From Gambelia wislizenii (Eukaryota; Chordata; Lepidosauria; Squamata; Crotaphytidae), in the NCBI GenBank assembly GCA_030847615.1, contig JAUMIR010000004.1, forward strand, positions 224,916,501 to 224,980,500: 64,000 nt of DNA. Reading direction: 5' to 3'. Both the position numbers and the translations under genes were made by a program. Below, in pieces: positions 1-10,570 of this stretch. Position 1 is the stretch's first letter; every line of letters starts with the position of its first letter. The notes beneath the pieces are model-generated. The model was not told where the DNA came from and did not search any database. It worked only from the letters and a program-made list of their open reading frames with translations.

Positions 1-400
1 AAGCGTGTGAGTGGGAGGTTTTCCACCCTCCCCTTGCCAAGGCACCGACAGGCTTCATGAGAGGCCTGTCAGTGCCTTGTGAAGGGAGGGGAGAAAGTGT
101 GCAGATTGGAGGTTTTCCACCCTCCCCTTGCCAAGGCACCGACAGGCTTCATGAGAGGCCTGTCAGTGCCTTGTGAAGGGAGGGGAGAAAGTGTGCAGAT
201 TGGAGGTTTTCCACCCTCCCCTTGACAAGGCACCGACAGGCTTCCTGAGAAGCCCCTTGGTGCCTTGGGAAGGGATGGGTGGAGAGTGTTGGGGTGGGGG
301 GCTTTCCACCACCCCCTTCCCAAGGCAGCAACAGGCTTCATGAGAAGCCCGTCAGTGCCTTGGGAAGGGAGGGGAGGAAACGTGCAGGTTGGAGGCTTTC
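1..400. repeat. 94-bp tandem array of hairpin units (~4 copies)
   Basis: The GGTTTTCC / GGCTTTCC landmark recurs at 17, 111, 205, 300 and 394, giving a monomer of 94-95 bp. The first units are nearly identical and later ones diverge. Each unit is itself an inverted repeat: CCTTGCCAAGGCACCGACAGGC on one arm pairs with GCCTGTCAGTGCCTTG.GAAGG on the other, around a short loop containing TTCATGA. The array runs off the left edge of the window. Antisense open frames across it are a by-product of repetition. Confidence 0.9.
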
Positions 401-2040
401 CGCGAATAGTCGAAGTTGCGAATGTGGAGGGGCAACTATATACATTTATGTTATTTAAACAGTAAATATTGCGAAATAATGTTTTTTCCTCTAAGTGACA
501 CACCACCCGAGTTATGCTCAGTTTTTTGGCGAAGTTTGACACACCAAGTTCAAAAGGTTGCCCATCACTGTATCTAGAGTCTTTTCATAATTGTTTACTT
601 ATATGCTGTTATTTACAATTAATAGTAAATCTCCTCTGGATACTGCACCTTTACACTTGGCACCCCTTCCTTCTCTTCCTCTTCCCTCCTCATTCCACTC
701 TTTTAAATTGACTTCCCAACCTCTTTCTCTCCAACATGTCATAAACCCTTAAAGAGTCATCACCACAACAGCCAAGTACTTTTGAAACCACAGCACCATT
801 TACTTTTAACCACTGCAACAGTTAAGACATTATTGTGGTAAAAATTACTTGATGTCTGTGAAATATATTAAGTTAAAAGTACAGAATCCCAATTTGAAAG
901 GACTAAGAATCTGTTTTATATCATAATATTATTTTGGAATTTTATTTTATTTTGGGGTTCACAATTGCTGCTAACCACCCTGAGTAGTGTGTAAGAAAGA
1001 GAAGGGTGAGATTTATCTTTTTGAACAAATAGATGGATATATGGATGGATGGATGGATATTTTGATACTGTTCTCTGTGTGACAAGCGAGACTGCCCCGG
1101 ACATTCAAGTGCCAGAGAAGTTTGGTGATCTTAGTTTTCCAAGCCAGAGCTACACAGAAGGTTTAATCATGCCTGGTGTGGGTGTGTTGTTGGGGCTCCT
1201 ATAGTACCTTCCTCAAGGGTCTTCTGGGTGTACACCCTGAGGTCTCTCATGAGCATTGGGATATTACTGGGAGAAGAGTCAGTGGTACACACAGAAGCTG
1301 TGGTGAGATGGAGCTTGCTCTGCATGAATCTAGGGGCTTCTCTAGACATGATGGCAAGTGCGTTTGCATTTTTGCCCATTCACAGCGATGCTGTTTTGTC
1401 TCCACCATTTTTTCACCTATTTGCATCCATTTGCATTTACTGTACTTGAATGGAGTGGCCACATGCTCCAATAAAGGGCAGTAGAAGGAAAATGCACAGT
1501 GATGTGAATTTGGATATCCATACATCCATAATGTGCATCTACATACATTTTCCAGGAAACTTCAGGGGGAGGCCTCAAATCCTTTTACTGTGCAGTTTGT
1601 GGAGTTTTTAGCCTCTCCTTCCAAATACTATGAATCTCATTTGGATTGTGTTGGGACTCAATATATTCTCTGCAATTCTATGAAGAGTATTTTCATCATC
1701 TGGACAACTCCTAGGGCAAATTTCCCAGGTCCCTCGCCACACCCTGAGCAGCATTGTACAAGGAATTGCCATCCTAGCACAGCATCTCGGTTTCATTGTA
1801 TTACAAATACCAAGCAACGTACCATTTATGTCTGTCATTTTGAACTGGAGAAGCTTGGGTTTATCAGAATGTAGCTGGTCAGATGTGTAACAGATGTTAC
1901 ACATTAAGGCTGTGTCTCCAGGGTATGTGATTTGGAATTAAAGTAGGTTAGCCATTGGAGAGAGTGGGGAAACCATATCATTCAGGTCGCCCCCTTATTA
2001 AAGAGTTTTCATTGGAAAATACTGTGATCATCCCATTTAT
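401..2040. other. Intron, nothing assignable except small microsatellites
   Basis: This is PHACTR1 intron without splice-bounded conserved peptide. A short (ATGG)n run lies at about 1041-1058. No dispersed repeat family was recognised with confidence. Short frames here are unsupported. Confidence 0.5.
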
Positions 2041-2046
2041 TTCATA

Positions 2047-2073
2047 CTATTATTATTATTATTATTATTATTT
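2047..2073. repeat. (TTA)n microsatellite next to exon acceptor
   Basis: About nine TTA units end roughly 15 bases before the acceptor AG of the exon at 2089. Confidence 0.85.
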
Positions 2074-2088
2074 TGTGCTTTCTTCCAG

Positions 2089-2256
2089 ATGGGGAGCTTC
2101 CCATACAAAATGAAGAAGGCTCTTTGGAAAATGGCCAGGCTTTGAGTTCCAGCCAGCTTTCACTCCCAGCCCTATCTGAATTGGAGCCATGCTCAGCTTC
2201 TGGGGATCCTTGTACATATGAAGTACTCCCAACTCCAGAGGTCATGGATGGAACAG
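2089..2256 (+). CDS. PHACTR1: PHACTR1 internal exon (proline-rich middle region)
   Basis: PHACTR1 binds G-actin through RPEL motifs and protein phosphatase 1 through its C-terminus, and controls actomyosin organisation. This 168-nt exon follows a TTCCAG acceptor and ends before GTAGCC. It enters in phase 1: the G of the first Asp codon lies in the upstream exon. It leaves in phase 1. The peptide runs from [16 protein letters not shown] through [15 protein letters not shown] to EVMDGT, and matches from memory the vertebrate PHACTR1 segment containing SLENGQ and [13 protein letters not shown] (TTA)n microsatellite lies just upstream of the acceptor. Position 2073 is not the start of a protein; the frame simply reads back into the intron. 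Confidence is high because phase and peptide both fit the next exons. Confidence 0.9.
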
Positions 2257-2794
2257 GTAGCCTTTGAGTTCCATACTAAGCTGCACGGGACATAACAAGC
2301 TGGTGATTGATTGGTGCTTTGCTTCTACTACTAACGTACCCAAAGTGATCTTCTCTCTTTTGGAGCTGGAGAGTATTCAGAACTAGATATGGGATCCAAC
2401 TGTCATGCAACCTAGGAATCATGCCTATCTTAATTAGTTGCTTAGGCAAATGAATGCAGAGTATATATCTCCAGTACAGGTGAGAAACATGGAAAGCTAA
2501 AGTTGGCTACTTTGAGGAGTGTTATGATTTAGTATGTACAATTTTTCACGTCTTTCTATGTTCTGTTAAACTGGATTGCTCAAAACAGCATACATAACTT
2601 CTGTTTCCAATGTTGCTTAATTTTACGCCTTTTACTAAATTGAGACTAATCACTTATATGTTGCTAGCCTAAGTTCATGCCAACAAATCTCAAAAGTTCC
2701 TGGAGAGTTCAACAGAAATGTCAACTTGCTTTACAGCAGCTGTGAAAAAAAGCACTATCTGTGCTAGAGGTCATTAGGAAACTTAAACTGACAA

Positions 2795-3060
2795 TATTGT
2801 AATGCTCATACACAGACCTGTGACTGCTGCCATGTTTGGAATATTGAGTACAGTTCTGTTCGTTCTGCCTTTAAAAGGATAGTGTTAGAACTGGGAAAGG
2901 TGCAGAAGAGAACAACCAAAATAATCTGGGGTTTGGTGTACTTTTGCTACAAGGGAAGATTAAAATGGTTGGAGCTTTTTAGTTTAGCGGGGGGGGGCAT
3001 CTAAGATGAAGGTATGATAAAGGCTTTTACAGTTATGCACCATATTGAGAACTTTAATAT
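2795..3060 (+). mobile_element. CR1/L3-like LINE 3' ORF fragment
   Basis: The decayed sequence around GGAATATTGAGTACAGTTCTG and GGAAAGGTGCAGAAGAGAAC resembles the C-terminal coding part of L3/CR1 LINEs (LEYSSVLF... LERVQRRTTKII type). No intact frame remains. A G-run at 2990-2998 interrupts it. Confidence 0.45.
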
Positions 3061-3099
3061 ATTAGTTATTTAGCTAGTTAGAGGGGTTTTTAATCATTT

Positions 3100-3290
3100 A
3101 TTGATACGTTTATATCCTGCTTTTATCCCAGTGAGCTCATGGTAGCATACATTGTTTATCCACTTTATCCTCACAACAGCTATGAGGTGGATTAGGTTGG
3201 GAGAATGTGAGTGATCCAACGTCACCCAGTGAGTTTCATAACTCAAAGGGTATTTGAGTCATGAATCCACTGCACTGGCTTTTCTTTCTT
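3100..3290 (-). mobile_element. Probable old SINE or LINE 3' fragment
   Basis: The phrases TTTATATCCTGCTTTTATCCC, ATCCTCACAACAGCTATGAGG and GTCACCCAGTGAGTTTCAT are typical of dispersed amniote retroposons. Read on the minus strand it ends in a GGGATAAAAGCAGGATATAAA-like tail. Confidence 0.45.
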
Positions 3291-3621
3291 TCTGTGAAGA
3301 ACACAGAGGGCTCAGCTAGACAGGAGAGTTAGTAGCAAAAATTAGCACCTTACCTCCCTATCGGTGCAGTGTTCATTTGTGCCCATGACTCATTTGCAAG
3401 CTTACTGGAAGGGAAAATTAGCAAGTTTGCAGCTTACGCAGAGCTTGCCCCTGAAAAAAGATGGTGGCCGCAAGTGAATTGCCTGCCGAAAAACTCCCTC
3501 CATTCCCCCTCCCTTTTTTTGTTCTTAAGTGACAGATGTGGAAGAGAGATTTCCTCTTTAAAAAAAGCCTTTTTTGTTTGCTTTGCCACTTGAACAATCA
3601 TGCACATGATCATTCACTCAG

Positions 3622-3623
<2 letters not shown>

Positions 3624-3658
<35 letters not shown>
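3624..3658. repeat. (TA)n microsatellite
   Basis: An uninterrupted alternating TA run of about 35 bases. Confidence 0.95.
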
Positions 3659-3660
<2 letters not shown>

Positions 3661-4373
3661 TGGCTTCGGCCACATCCTTTTTTGCCAGTCCGCCTCTGCC
3701 GAGGTCCAACCAATCATGTTTAAGTCCTTCAATGTGCCCCTTTTGAATTGGTTGTTTCAGACATACAATTACGTGCATTTTTGCATAATTTTTAAAAAGA
3801 GATTGTGAGAAACAGCAAATGCTATTATTGCAATCTGTTTGGAGTTTTCAACCCCCCAATATGGTGAATCCCAGCAAGAACTCATCTGAGCAAAAGATAT
3901 TCTGCCCACATTCTTTGTGGAGGGTTTTTTTTTGTTTTTGTTTTTGTTGTCTAAACAACCCCAGAGTCATCCAGTAAAACTGAAAAGCAGTAGATTCAGG
4001 ACAGATAAAAGAAGTCTGTTTCATGTAACACATAAATAATTTTTGGAATTCTCTGCTGCAAACTGTAGTGATGCCCAGTAGCTTACCTAGATTTAAAGGG
4101 GAATTCATATCCAGTGACTGTTGGCTTTAGCTGTGAATTTGAACATAGGTTTAAAGGGAAATAGTCATGTCCAGTGATTTGGTTCTATCAAACCTCCCTG
4201 TTCAGAAGAAGTTAAGCCATTGTATGTCTGCTGCTGGGGAGTAATAGTGGAGACGGCTTCTGCCCTCAGGACCTTCTTATGAGCTTCCCAGAGACATCCA
4301 AATGAGATGGACTTTTGATGTGATCTAGCAGAGCCCTTCCATTGGTCATCTTTATCATCTTTCAGTTGGTATT

Positions 4374-4475
4374 GTCCAGAGCTTGGGAAAGTTACCTTTT
4401 TTTTTGGACTACAGCTCCCAGAATACCCTGCAAGTGTTTTGCAGGATTTTACAGTCCAAATAACAACAGCAGCAT
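4374..4475. mobile_element. Palindromic hAT-like MITE copy ('CAGAGCTTGG' type)
   Basis: CCAGAGCTTGGGAAAGTTAC is followed by TTTGGACTACAGCTCCCAGA and later by TTTTACAGTCCAAAT. Related copies lie at 17900-17998, 21612-21722 and 28588-28735, with a half copy near 43950. Confidence 0.55.
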
Positions 4476-5204
4476 TATTTCCAATCTCTGGTATTATATT
4501 AATCCAGTATATCCCTTTCAAACTTGATCAGTTACTGCAGAACTGTATTTATGTAGGTATTTTTATATATGAGCCTGTGGCTTTAGCCATTATCATTTGT
4601 AATGAATGGTTAGACTTTTGTCTTGTATCAGTGGGTAACTAAATACAGTTTCAGTGAAAGCCACTGTAGTTAAAAGGGAAATTTACTTCTAAAACAGAAC
4701 TCCCCCACCACTTTCAGGTTCACCGACTGCGGTATATTCTTATTAGACTTGACAAGGAAGCCAATTCTTTATCAAATGCAGAAAAGGGGTAAGACATAAA
4801 CAGGCCTTATTATCTCCCTGCTTGAGCTATATAGCTGAGGTACATTGAGGGCAATGAGCTTCTTGTGGTTTTAATGCTGTGCTGAACAGAAATAGCCATG
4901 ACTGATTATACAGGCAAAGTTGAGGAGCAAATACTCCAACTGCTGATAAGGATGGTGTAGCTAAGATACAATGATAGATCTGAAAATACTTCAGCAGCAC
5001 AATTAGACCAATGATGAGTGACTGATGAGTGACTTTTTTTCTGCAGCTTGGCTGAAAAAAAGCAGCAGCAGCTTTTTCTATGTTTTTTAAAAAAAATAAG
5101 CCTCTTTAGCCAGATTCTCTGAAAAGGCATACAGTGTGAGAAAAACACTAGGGGCAGCTGTACTTTCCTGAAGGAATTTGCCTACTTCCACTGGTCTTTC
5201 ACTA

Positions 5205-5750
5205 AGGGCTCGTCTACCTTGGCCACTTAAATCTGGGGTCAGTCCAGAGCATTATGCTCCAGTCTGGCCCTGGAGCAACCACAACAGCATCCACCAACAC
5301 CAGGCCGAGTCTGGTCTGACAGCTGTCATTGTCCACATGGGCCAGCTGGGCTGACACTGCATTGGCCCCACTGGCCAGTCCCCTGTTTCCAGAGCTGCCA
5401 CCACTGCTTCCTCACCAGCCAAGGAGCTCTATGGAAAGCCTGCCCAGCATGCTGTCTCTTCTGCTAAGGTCAGAATGGGCACCCGGACATGTGATCAACA
5501 AGGAGGGGGTTGCTCTACCCCCTCCTCGTGATCACACGGGTGCCCCATTCTGACTTCAGCAGAGGAGATGGCATGCCGGGCAGATGGTGGCTCTGACAGG
5601 GATTCATCCCCTTCCCTGCACTGTTCAATGCAGGGTAAGGAAGATGGTGCTGCATTTGCATGTGGACAACTGGTGCTGATCCAGCTGTTCAGACAGCACA
5701 AGATCCTGAGATCACTCTGGAGTTTCCAGGAAACCCCAGGGTTTTCCCCA
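5205..5750. mobile_element. Probable foldback DNA element with long central hairpin
   Basis: The left end reads GGGCTCGTCTACCTTGGCCA, like the outer end of the MITE at 49603-49987. Inside is an inverted repeat with arms of about 65-70 bp (roughly 5438-5508 and 5514-5582) and only a few unpaired bases at the centre. The right end is not clearly defined. Confidence 0.6.
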
Positions 5751-6410
5751 ACTTTGCTTAGCTCAGAACAGTTAGTTAGTTAGAGGGCATTTGGGAGGGC
5801 ATAAAAATGAAATTTTAGCCAAAAAAATGGGTTTTTTTGCTCAGGAAGCCTCTAAATGTGGTGGAAATGCCCTCCATAACACCTAGAGGGCATTTTGGGT
5901 GGCTTGGTTTTGATTGTTTTGGAGCAAAATATCAAAACCAATTTTTTACCCCGAGGGTGACAAAAATTGCCCTATGGGCTGCCCTTTGCCCAGTCTTGGT
6001 CTATAACCTCTAGGAGATCAGTCAGTGTGAGTAATGCTCTTTCAAAGCAAAATTTAAAAGGTTCCTGCTGACTTAAAAACTGCTGATGACACTTAACTTT
6101 CAGACCAACTGGACCATTTGGGGCAATTAATACTGACACATATCAGTCTGAAGAGTTGTGTTGTTGGCTGTTTGCAGATGATCCATTTGTGCTGTTGTAG
6201 TCAAATTGGCCATGGAAGAACAAGTTGAGCAGAAGTCACATATGGATTTGTCCCTAAAAAGTCTTAACTACCTTTTCAAATTGAGCCATCAGCATATCTT
6301 TGTTGCCTGTGAAAGTTCTGCTCTCTGTTGTGAAAGTGCCAGGCTTTGTTTTCAGTTTCTCTGTGGAGAGGTTCTCTTTTTCTCCTTCTTTCTCACTCCT
6401 GTTCTTCATG

Positions 6411-6678
6411 TATAGTCGGACCCCTGTATCCACAGAACCAATATCTGCAGTTTCAGTTATCCATGGCACACAAAACAGAACACATACCATAGAATCTTCC
6501 TAGAAAATGCCTAGGGAGGCACCCTCTCTAAACATCTTCTAGGTCCTCCAATGCAACTCTGTGGTATTTTTAACTGGAAATTGCATTTTAAAAATATGGT
6601 TCATTGTTATCCCCCCATTTCCAGTATCTGCAGTAAGTATAGGAACCAACCCCCTGTTGATACGGGGATCCGACTGTA
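6411..6678. mobile_element. Tigger/pogo-like MITE
   Basis: Inverted ends TAGTCGGACCCCTGTATCCA and (reverse) CAGTCGGATCCCCGTATCAA are flanked by TA. These resemble the MER2/Tigger class of Tc1/mariner elements. It has no transposase and is the same subfamily as 25692-25942. Confidence 0.75.
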
Positions 6679-6818
6679 TTTCAATGTTTGAGTAAATTCT
6701 ACTGTTAGTTGTGGTTTGTTTTTTTAAAAACCTGCATTGCTCCGCTGCTTTTCTATGTCTCTCTGCTGCCGCTTTACTCGTAACGTTGTTGCGTCTATGC
6801 TGTGGTTGTGTCCTCCAG

Positions 6819-7025
6819 TGTCTGAAGAGAGCCCCACGTCCAGTGAATCTGGAGTCCATCTATCTCAAGATCCTTCATCTAAACCAGTCTTGCTACTTCC
6901 CCCTAAAAAACCTGCTGGTTTCTCTGGAGACCATGAGGACACCCCAGTGAAACAGCTCTCCCTCGTCAAACAGCCCCCTGCCCTGCCTCCTAAACCTATT
7001 GCCAGGATTGCCAACCACTTAGCTG
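6819..7025 (+). CDS. PHACTR1: PHACTR1 alternative cassette exon, in frame
   Basis: This exon is bounded by a TCCTCCAG acceptor and a consensus GTAAGT donor. It is 207 nt, exactly 69 codons, with phase 1 on both sides, so including or skipping it leaves the reading frame intact. The peptide starts VSEESPTSSESG, has a proline-rich core (LLLPPKKPAG, then KQPPALPPKPIARIANHLA) and would insert between EVMDGT and DPGGPVKLP. The PPALPPKP run resembles an SH3-type ligand (inference). I recall that longer PHACTR1 isoforms carry a related insert while the common form skips it. No frameshift or stop is present, so it appears functional in this animal. Confidence 0.85.
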
Positions 7026-7085
7026 GTAAGTAAGAAAGTGCTCTTGAATAGTTTGTGCCATCCTCTGTTCCTTTAAAGAGGACTT

Positions 7086-7580
7086 CTCCCTGGGTCTCAA
7101 AATAAAACATATTTGCTCTGTAAAGCTACAGTGTCTAGCCTTTTGTAGTTATTTTGGACGTCTCACTAAAATACATGTGAAAAATAAATTTCTACGTAAC
7201 CCGTCATGGACTCCAGTCCACTTCATCAGATGCATTCTGGAGTCTACAGCTACTGCCACATTGCAGAAATAATGCAGTTTGACACTGTTTTAACTGTCAT
7301 GTCGCCATCCTATGGAATCCTAGGATTTGTAGTTTGCTGTTAGCACCAGAGCGCTCTGACAGAGAAGGCTAAACATCTCACAAAACTATACATCCCAGAA
7401 TTCCATAGAATTGAACCATGGCAGTTAAAACGGTGTTAAACTGCATTATTTCTATAGTATGTCAGCAGCCTACGAAAGCTTTTCCTAGATTTTTTTTTAG
7501 TTAGTCTCTCAAAAGTGCCACAAGATTCCTTCATATATTTTTATACTGAAACAGACTAATACTGCTGTGTCTTTGAATAC
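7086..7580. repeat. Old dispersed repeat interrupted by a MITE
   Basis: TCCACTTCATCAGATGCATTC before, and TACGAAAGCTTTTCC...GTGCCACAAGATTCC...ACAGACTAATACTGCTGTG after, belong to one well-known amniote dispersed repeat. A related copy is at 16725-16965. The middle (about 7240-7480) is a separate insertion. Confidence 0.55.
7240..7480. mobile_element. Palindromic MITE ('AATAATGCAGTTTGA' family)
   Basis: GCAGAAATAATGCAGTTTGA at the left mirrors TTAAACTGCATTATTTCTAT at the right. The inner arms contain TTTAACTG...CATGGCAGTTAAAA, and the centre has GGATTTGTAGTTT / ATCCCAGAATTCC. The same family occurs at 10345-10570. Confidence 0.75.
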
Positions 7581-7754
7581 TAAAAAAAATACATGTATCA
7601 GTGACATCTCTCACTAAAATGCAAGATCAGTACAGATTTACACATTCATATGTTTGCCACCAATTTATAATTACTGATCAAGAGATTTCTTTATGTAGAA
7701 GTATTTAGTTAAAAGAAGGATGGGATTTATTGGTCGGTCATTCCATGGGCAACT

Positions 7755-8010
7755 TGAGTCTAGCTGTGTTGCTGTGTGCCTTCACGTCATTTCTAACTTA
7801 TGGAGACCCTAAGACGAACCTATCACAAGGTTTTCTTGACAAAATTTGTTCAGAGGGGGTTTGCCCTGTCTTCCACTGAGACTGAGAGAGTGTGATTTGC
7901 CTAAGGTCGCCCAGTGGGTTTCAGTGGCCAAGCGGGAATTTGAAACCTGGTCTCCCAGTGTCCTAGTCCAACACTCAAACTACTACTCCATGCTGGCTCT
8001 AGCTATACTT
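7755..8010 (-). mobile_element. tRNA-derived SINE, minus orientation
   Basis: The minus strand begins AGCCAGCATGG...AGTAGTTTGAGTGTTGGACT (box A-like head), has a box B-like stretch near TTTCAAATTCCCGCTTGG, then CACTGGGCGACCTTAGGCAA. It ends GGTTCGTCTTAGGGTCTCCA followed by AAATGACGTGAAGGCACAC. Copies at 30086 and 34198 share the layout. Confidence 0.75.
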
Positions 8011-8289
8011 CAGACATATTTAAGATTTTATGCCAGTTTAAGCATTCATTGTGTCCTCCAGATGGACATGAGTCCTGTGGTGAGGATGTTAATTAGCCAC
8101 AAGCCACCTACTTAGGTAGCTGCAGCTCCCCAAATTGCTCTGAGAAAGAGAATGTCTATTCAGATACTTTTAATGTGCTGTGTAATGCCCGTTGCCACAT
8201 TCGGGCCCACATGGGATGAGTCACAAAAATATTTGCTGTCATGGAACTCTTGCAATGACAACAGTTGATCCATATCAGAAGGTTTTTAT

Positions 8290-8650
8290 CAGTACACGCC
8301 CTCCAATATTTCACAAATGAAAACAGACACATGTGGCCAAGCAACATCAAGCATGTGTCAAGATGGCAAAATGAGGAAGAACATACAGGCTAGGAGAGGC
8401 TGCAACCGTTTGCTTTTGGCAGACCCTACTGGGAAGGGCAAGATTTTGTCCCTTCTTCTCCCCTCTGCTAAGTTAGTTGAGTGCAAACTACTTTTGCACT
8501 TTTCACTCAGTTTGCATTTGATGACAAAGGAAGAAAGTGGAAAGAGGGGCATTTTAGAAGCAGTTAAAAAAGTGGGATCACAGAAGATTAATCAGGATTG
8601 CCTTTGCCAAATTGGGACAGTTGAAAGATATGTCAGTAGTGTTCTATTTG
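8290..8650 (+). repeat. Unclassified dispersed repeat, family X copy 1
   Basis: ACATGTGGCCAAGCAA, AGGCTAGGAGAGGCTGCAAC, GAGTGCAAACTACTTTTGCAC, and GTGGGATCACAGAAGATTAA recur in the same order near 62600-63010 (+) and inverted at 27770-28120. No coding or tRNA-like head was recognised. Confidence 0.6.
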
Positions 8651-8933
8651 GGACTTGATTGCTTTATCTGTGCATTGTGGGTGGTGGATGAGTAGCGAGG
8701 AGAGCTTATCCCTGCTGTCTGTACTCAATTTTTTTGTGTCTCCTCCAGCATTCATCTTCCACAAACCATCCTGTTGTACTGATTTCGTTCATACTATTGC
8801 TCTTCTTTCAGAGTTTTTTATGCCATCTGGCTGTTTCACAGTTACTGTGCCTTGGCTTGTGTGTTCACTTAGATTGTTATCCTAGAGTGTGACCAAGGGG
8901 CAGCTAAGCCAACACCAAGCCAGCAGAAGCCAG

Positions 8934-9258
8934 GGATGTAACTATGGGGGGGGGCAGGGAGGTGAGGGCATTGCTTCCCCAAATAAGAATTCTGCTATCC
9001 CCACATGAATTTTTCCTTCAGTCATCAAATTTCTAGCATTACAGTCATTTAAAGCTTCACTTGAGCATTTAGAAATGCAGTTTAGGCAAAGTTACCAATG
9101 GAATGCAAATACAGCAAATGGAAGAGTTCTAGGTGTGAATAATTTTCAGTGTCTCCCTGCAATGCTTGAAATTTGGGGACTGAAGGGAAATTTTATTTCG
9201 GGGAGCAGAATTATTTGGGGCCCAAAGTCCTCATTCCCCTACCCTCTGTAGTTACACA
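8934..9258. mobile_element. Foldback MITE of about 325 bp
   Basis: Left arm: GATGTAACTATGGGGGGG, then GGTGAGGGCATTGCTTCCCC and AAATAAGAATTCTGCT. The right arm is its reverse complement: AGCAGAATTATTTGGGGC, TCCTCATTCCCCTACCC, TCTGTAGTTACAC. No reading frame. Confidence 0.65.
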
Positions 9259-9259
9259 G

Positions 9260-10340
9260 TTAGTTAAAGCTGTTCTGAATCCCATCTCCTCCTAGCCTAG
9301 AGATGCTGGAAATTTCTTGAGACTGCCCTCTTGATCTTGTGTGACCGGGATCTTCCTTTGCACCAATGCTTCCTGGCTCTTTTGACAGCAGATCTTAAGA
9401 GGATTCTGCCAGCTGACTTGAGCTTCATCTTTATAACCAGTGCACTTTTGGAGATAGGATTGTGTTATTAATCTGCAGTTAATTGGTGTGTTTTTTCCCA
9501 TAGCTGCTAAAAAAATACTGCACAGGTCTCAGAACTTCCTGGGCCATTAGAGTACAATAGCACCATTGCCTGGTTAAATGAGCATTGTGCTCCTTTCTGG
9601 CTTGCTTCAGTTGTCAGAGTAACCTTCTTGCCTCAACTTCTCACCAGCATGGTTTGGTTTTGCCCCTTCCATAGATTGCGATCTTCTACAGTATTTCTGA
9701 TTCTCTGTGGCTATATCTAAAACCCTGGCCAAAAAGTAGCATTTCAAGGTTCTGCTTGTTGCTCAGTACAATTTGAGCAGTTGCACAGACTGCCTGGGAG
9801 CCCTGCCTGAGCTTGCTCCACTTCTGCCATCTGCCTCTCAGCTGGTCTTTTAGCCACAAAGCAATTATTAGAATGTTTATGATGAATATCCCTGGTCCTC
9901 TCCCGCCTTGTAAAAGAAAGCAGCAGGTGTAATTCTCGTCTTAAAACAATAGGCATTTGAATGTGTCCCTGCAAAGAGGGCAGCAGAAGAAAGACCAAGT
10001 TTGCTATTCAATGATCACATGAAGCCATTGAACACATTACTTATAAGCAATCTGTGTTAATTAATATCCTTATAAGGGTAATTTCATACATCACACAGGG
10101 TAAACCTAGTTTTGCCAGTGAATATATGCTTGTCCAGAAGCTATTGCCAATCCTGGGTGCCTGATATGTGTTCCTGCGAGTTTCCATATTTTCAAATATG
10201 TGTGTCACAATCAGCAATGTAGGTACATGTTTAAGGACACAATTTTATGGTCCTGGGAACATATCCCTGGAACCAGATTATCAATTAGAAACCTCCCTCC
10301 AAGGCCATTGTCAAGAGTTCAGCCTTAGAGATGAAGATGC
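9260..10340. other. Intron, nothing recognised
   Basis: Unique-looking intronic sequence between two MITEs. No splice-bounded conserved peptide or classifiable repeat was seen. Confidence 0.5.
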
Positions 10341-10344
10341 AGTC

Positions 10345-10570
10345 TGAGGGTGCATCTACACTGTAGAAATAATGCAGTTTGATACCACTTTAACTACCAT
10401 GACTCCATCCTACAGAATCCTGAGATTTGTCGTTTTGTGAGGCACCAGCACTCTTTGGCAGAGAAAGCTAAAGACCTTGTAAAACCACAAATCCCAGGAT
10501 TCCATAGGATGCAGCTACAGAACTTAAAGTGGTGTCAAACTGCATTATTTCTATCATGTAGATGCCCCCT
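10345..10570. mobile_element. Palindromic MITE ('AATAATGCAGTTTGA' family)
   Basis: GTGCATCTACACTGTAGAAA at the left is the mirror of TTTCTATCATGTAGATGCCC at the right. The inner arms are AATGCAGTTTGATACCACTT and AAGTGGTGTCAAACTGCATT, so the element is near-palindromic and about 225 bp. Confidence 0.85.

Noticed and set aside
1..400. CRISPR-like array
   Set aside because: Units are adjacent with no unique spacers, in a vertebrate genome; it is a tandem satellite.
69..542. 157-codon minus-strand open frame
   Set aside because: It is a frame through the 94-bp tandem array; no domain, no splice signals, and the repetition explains its length.
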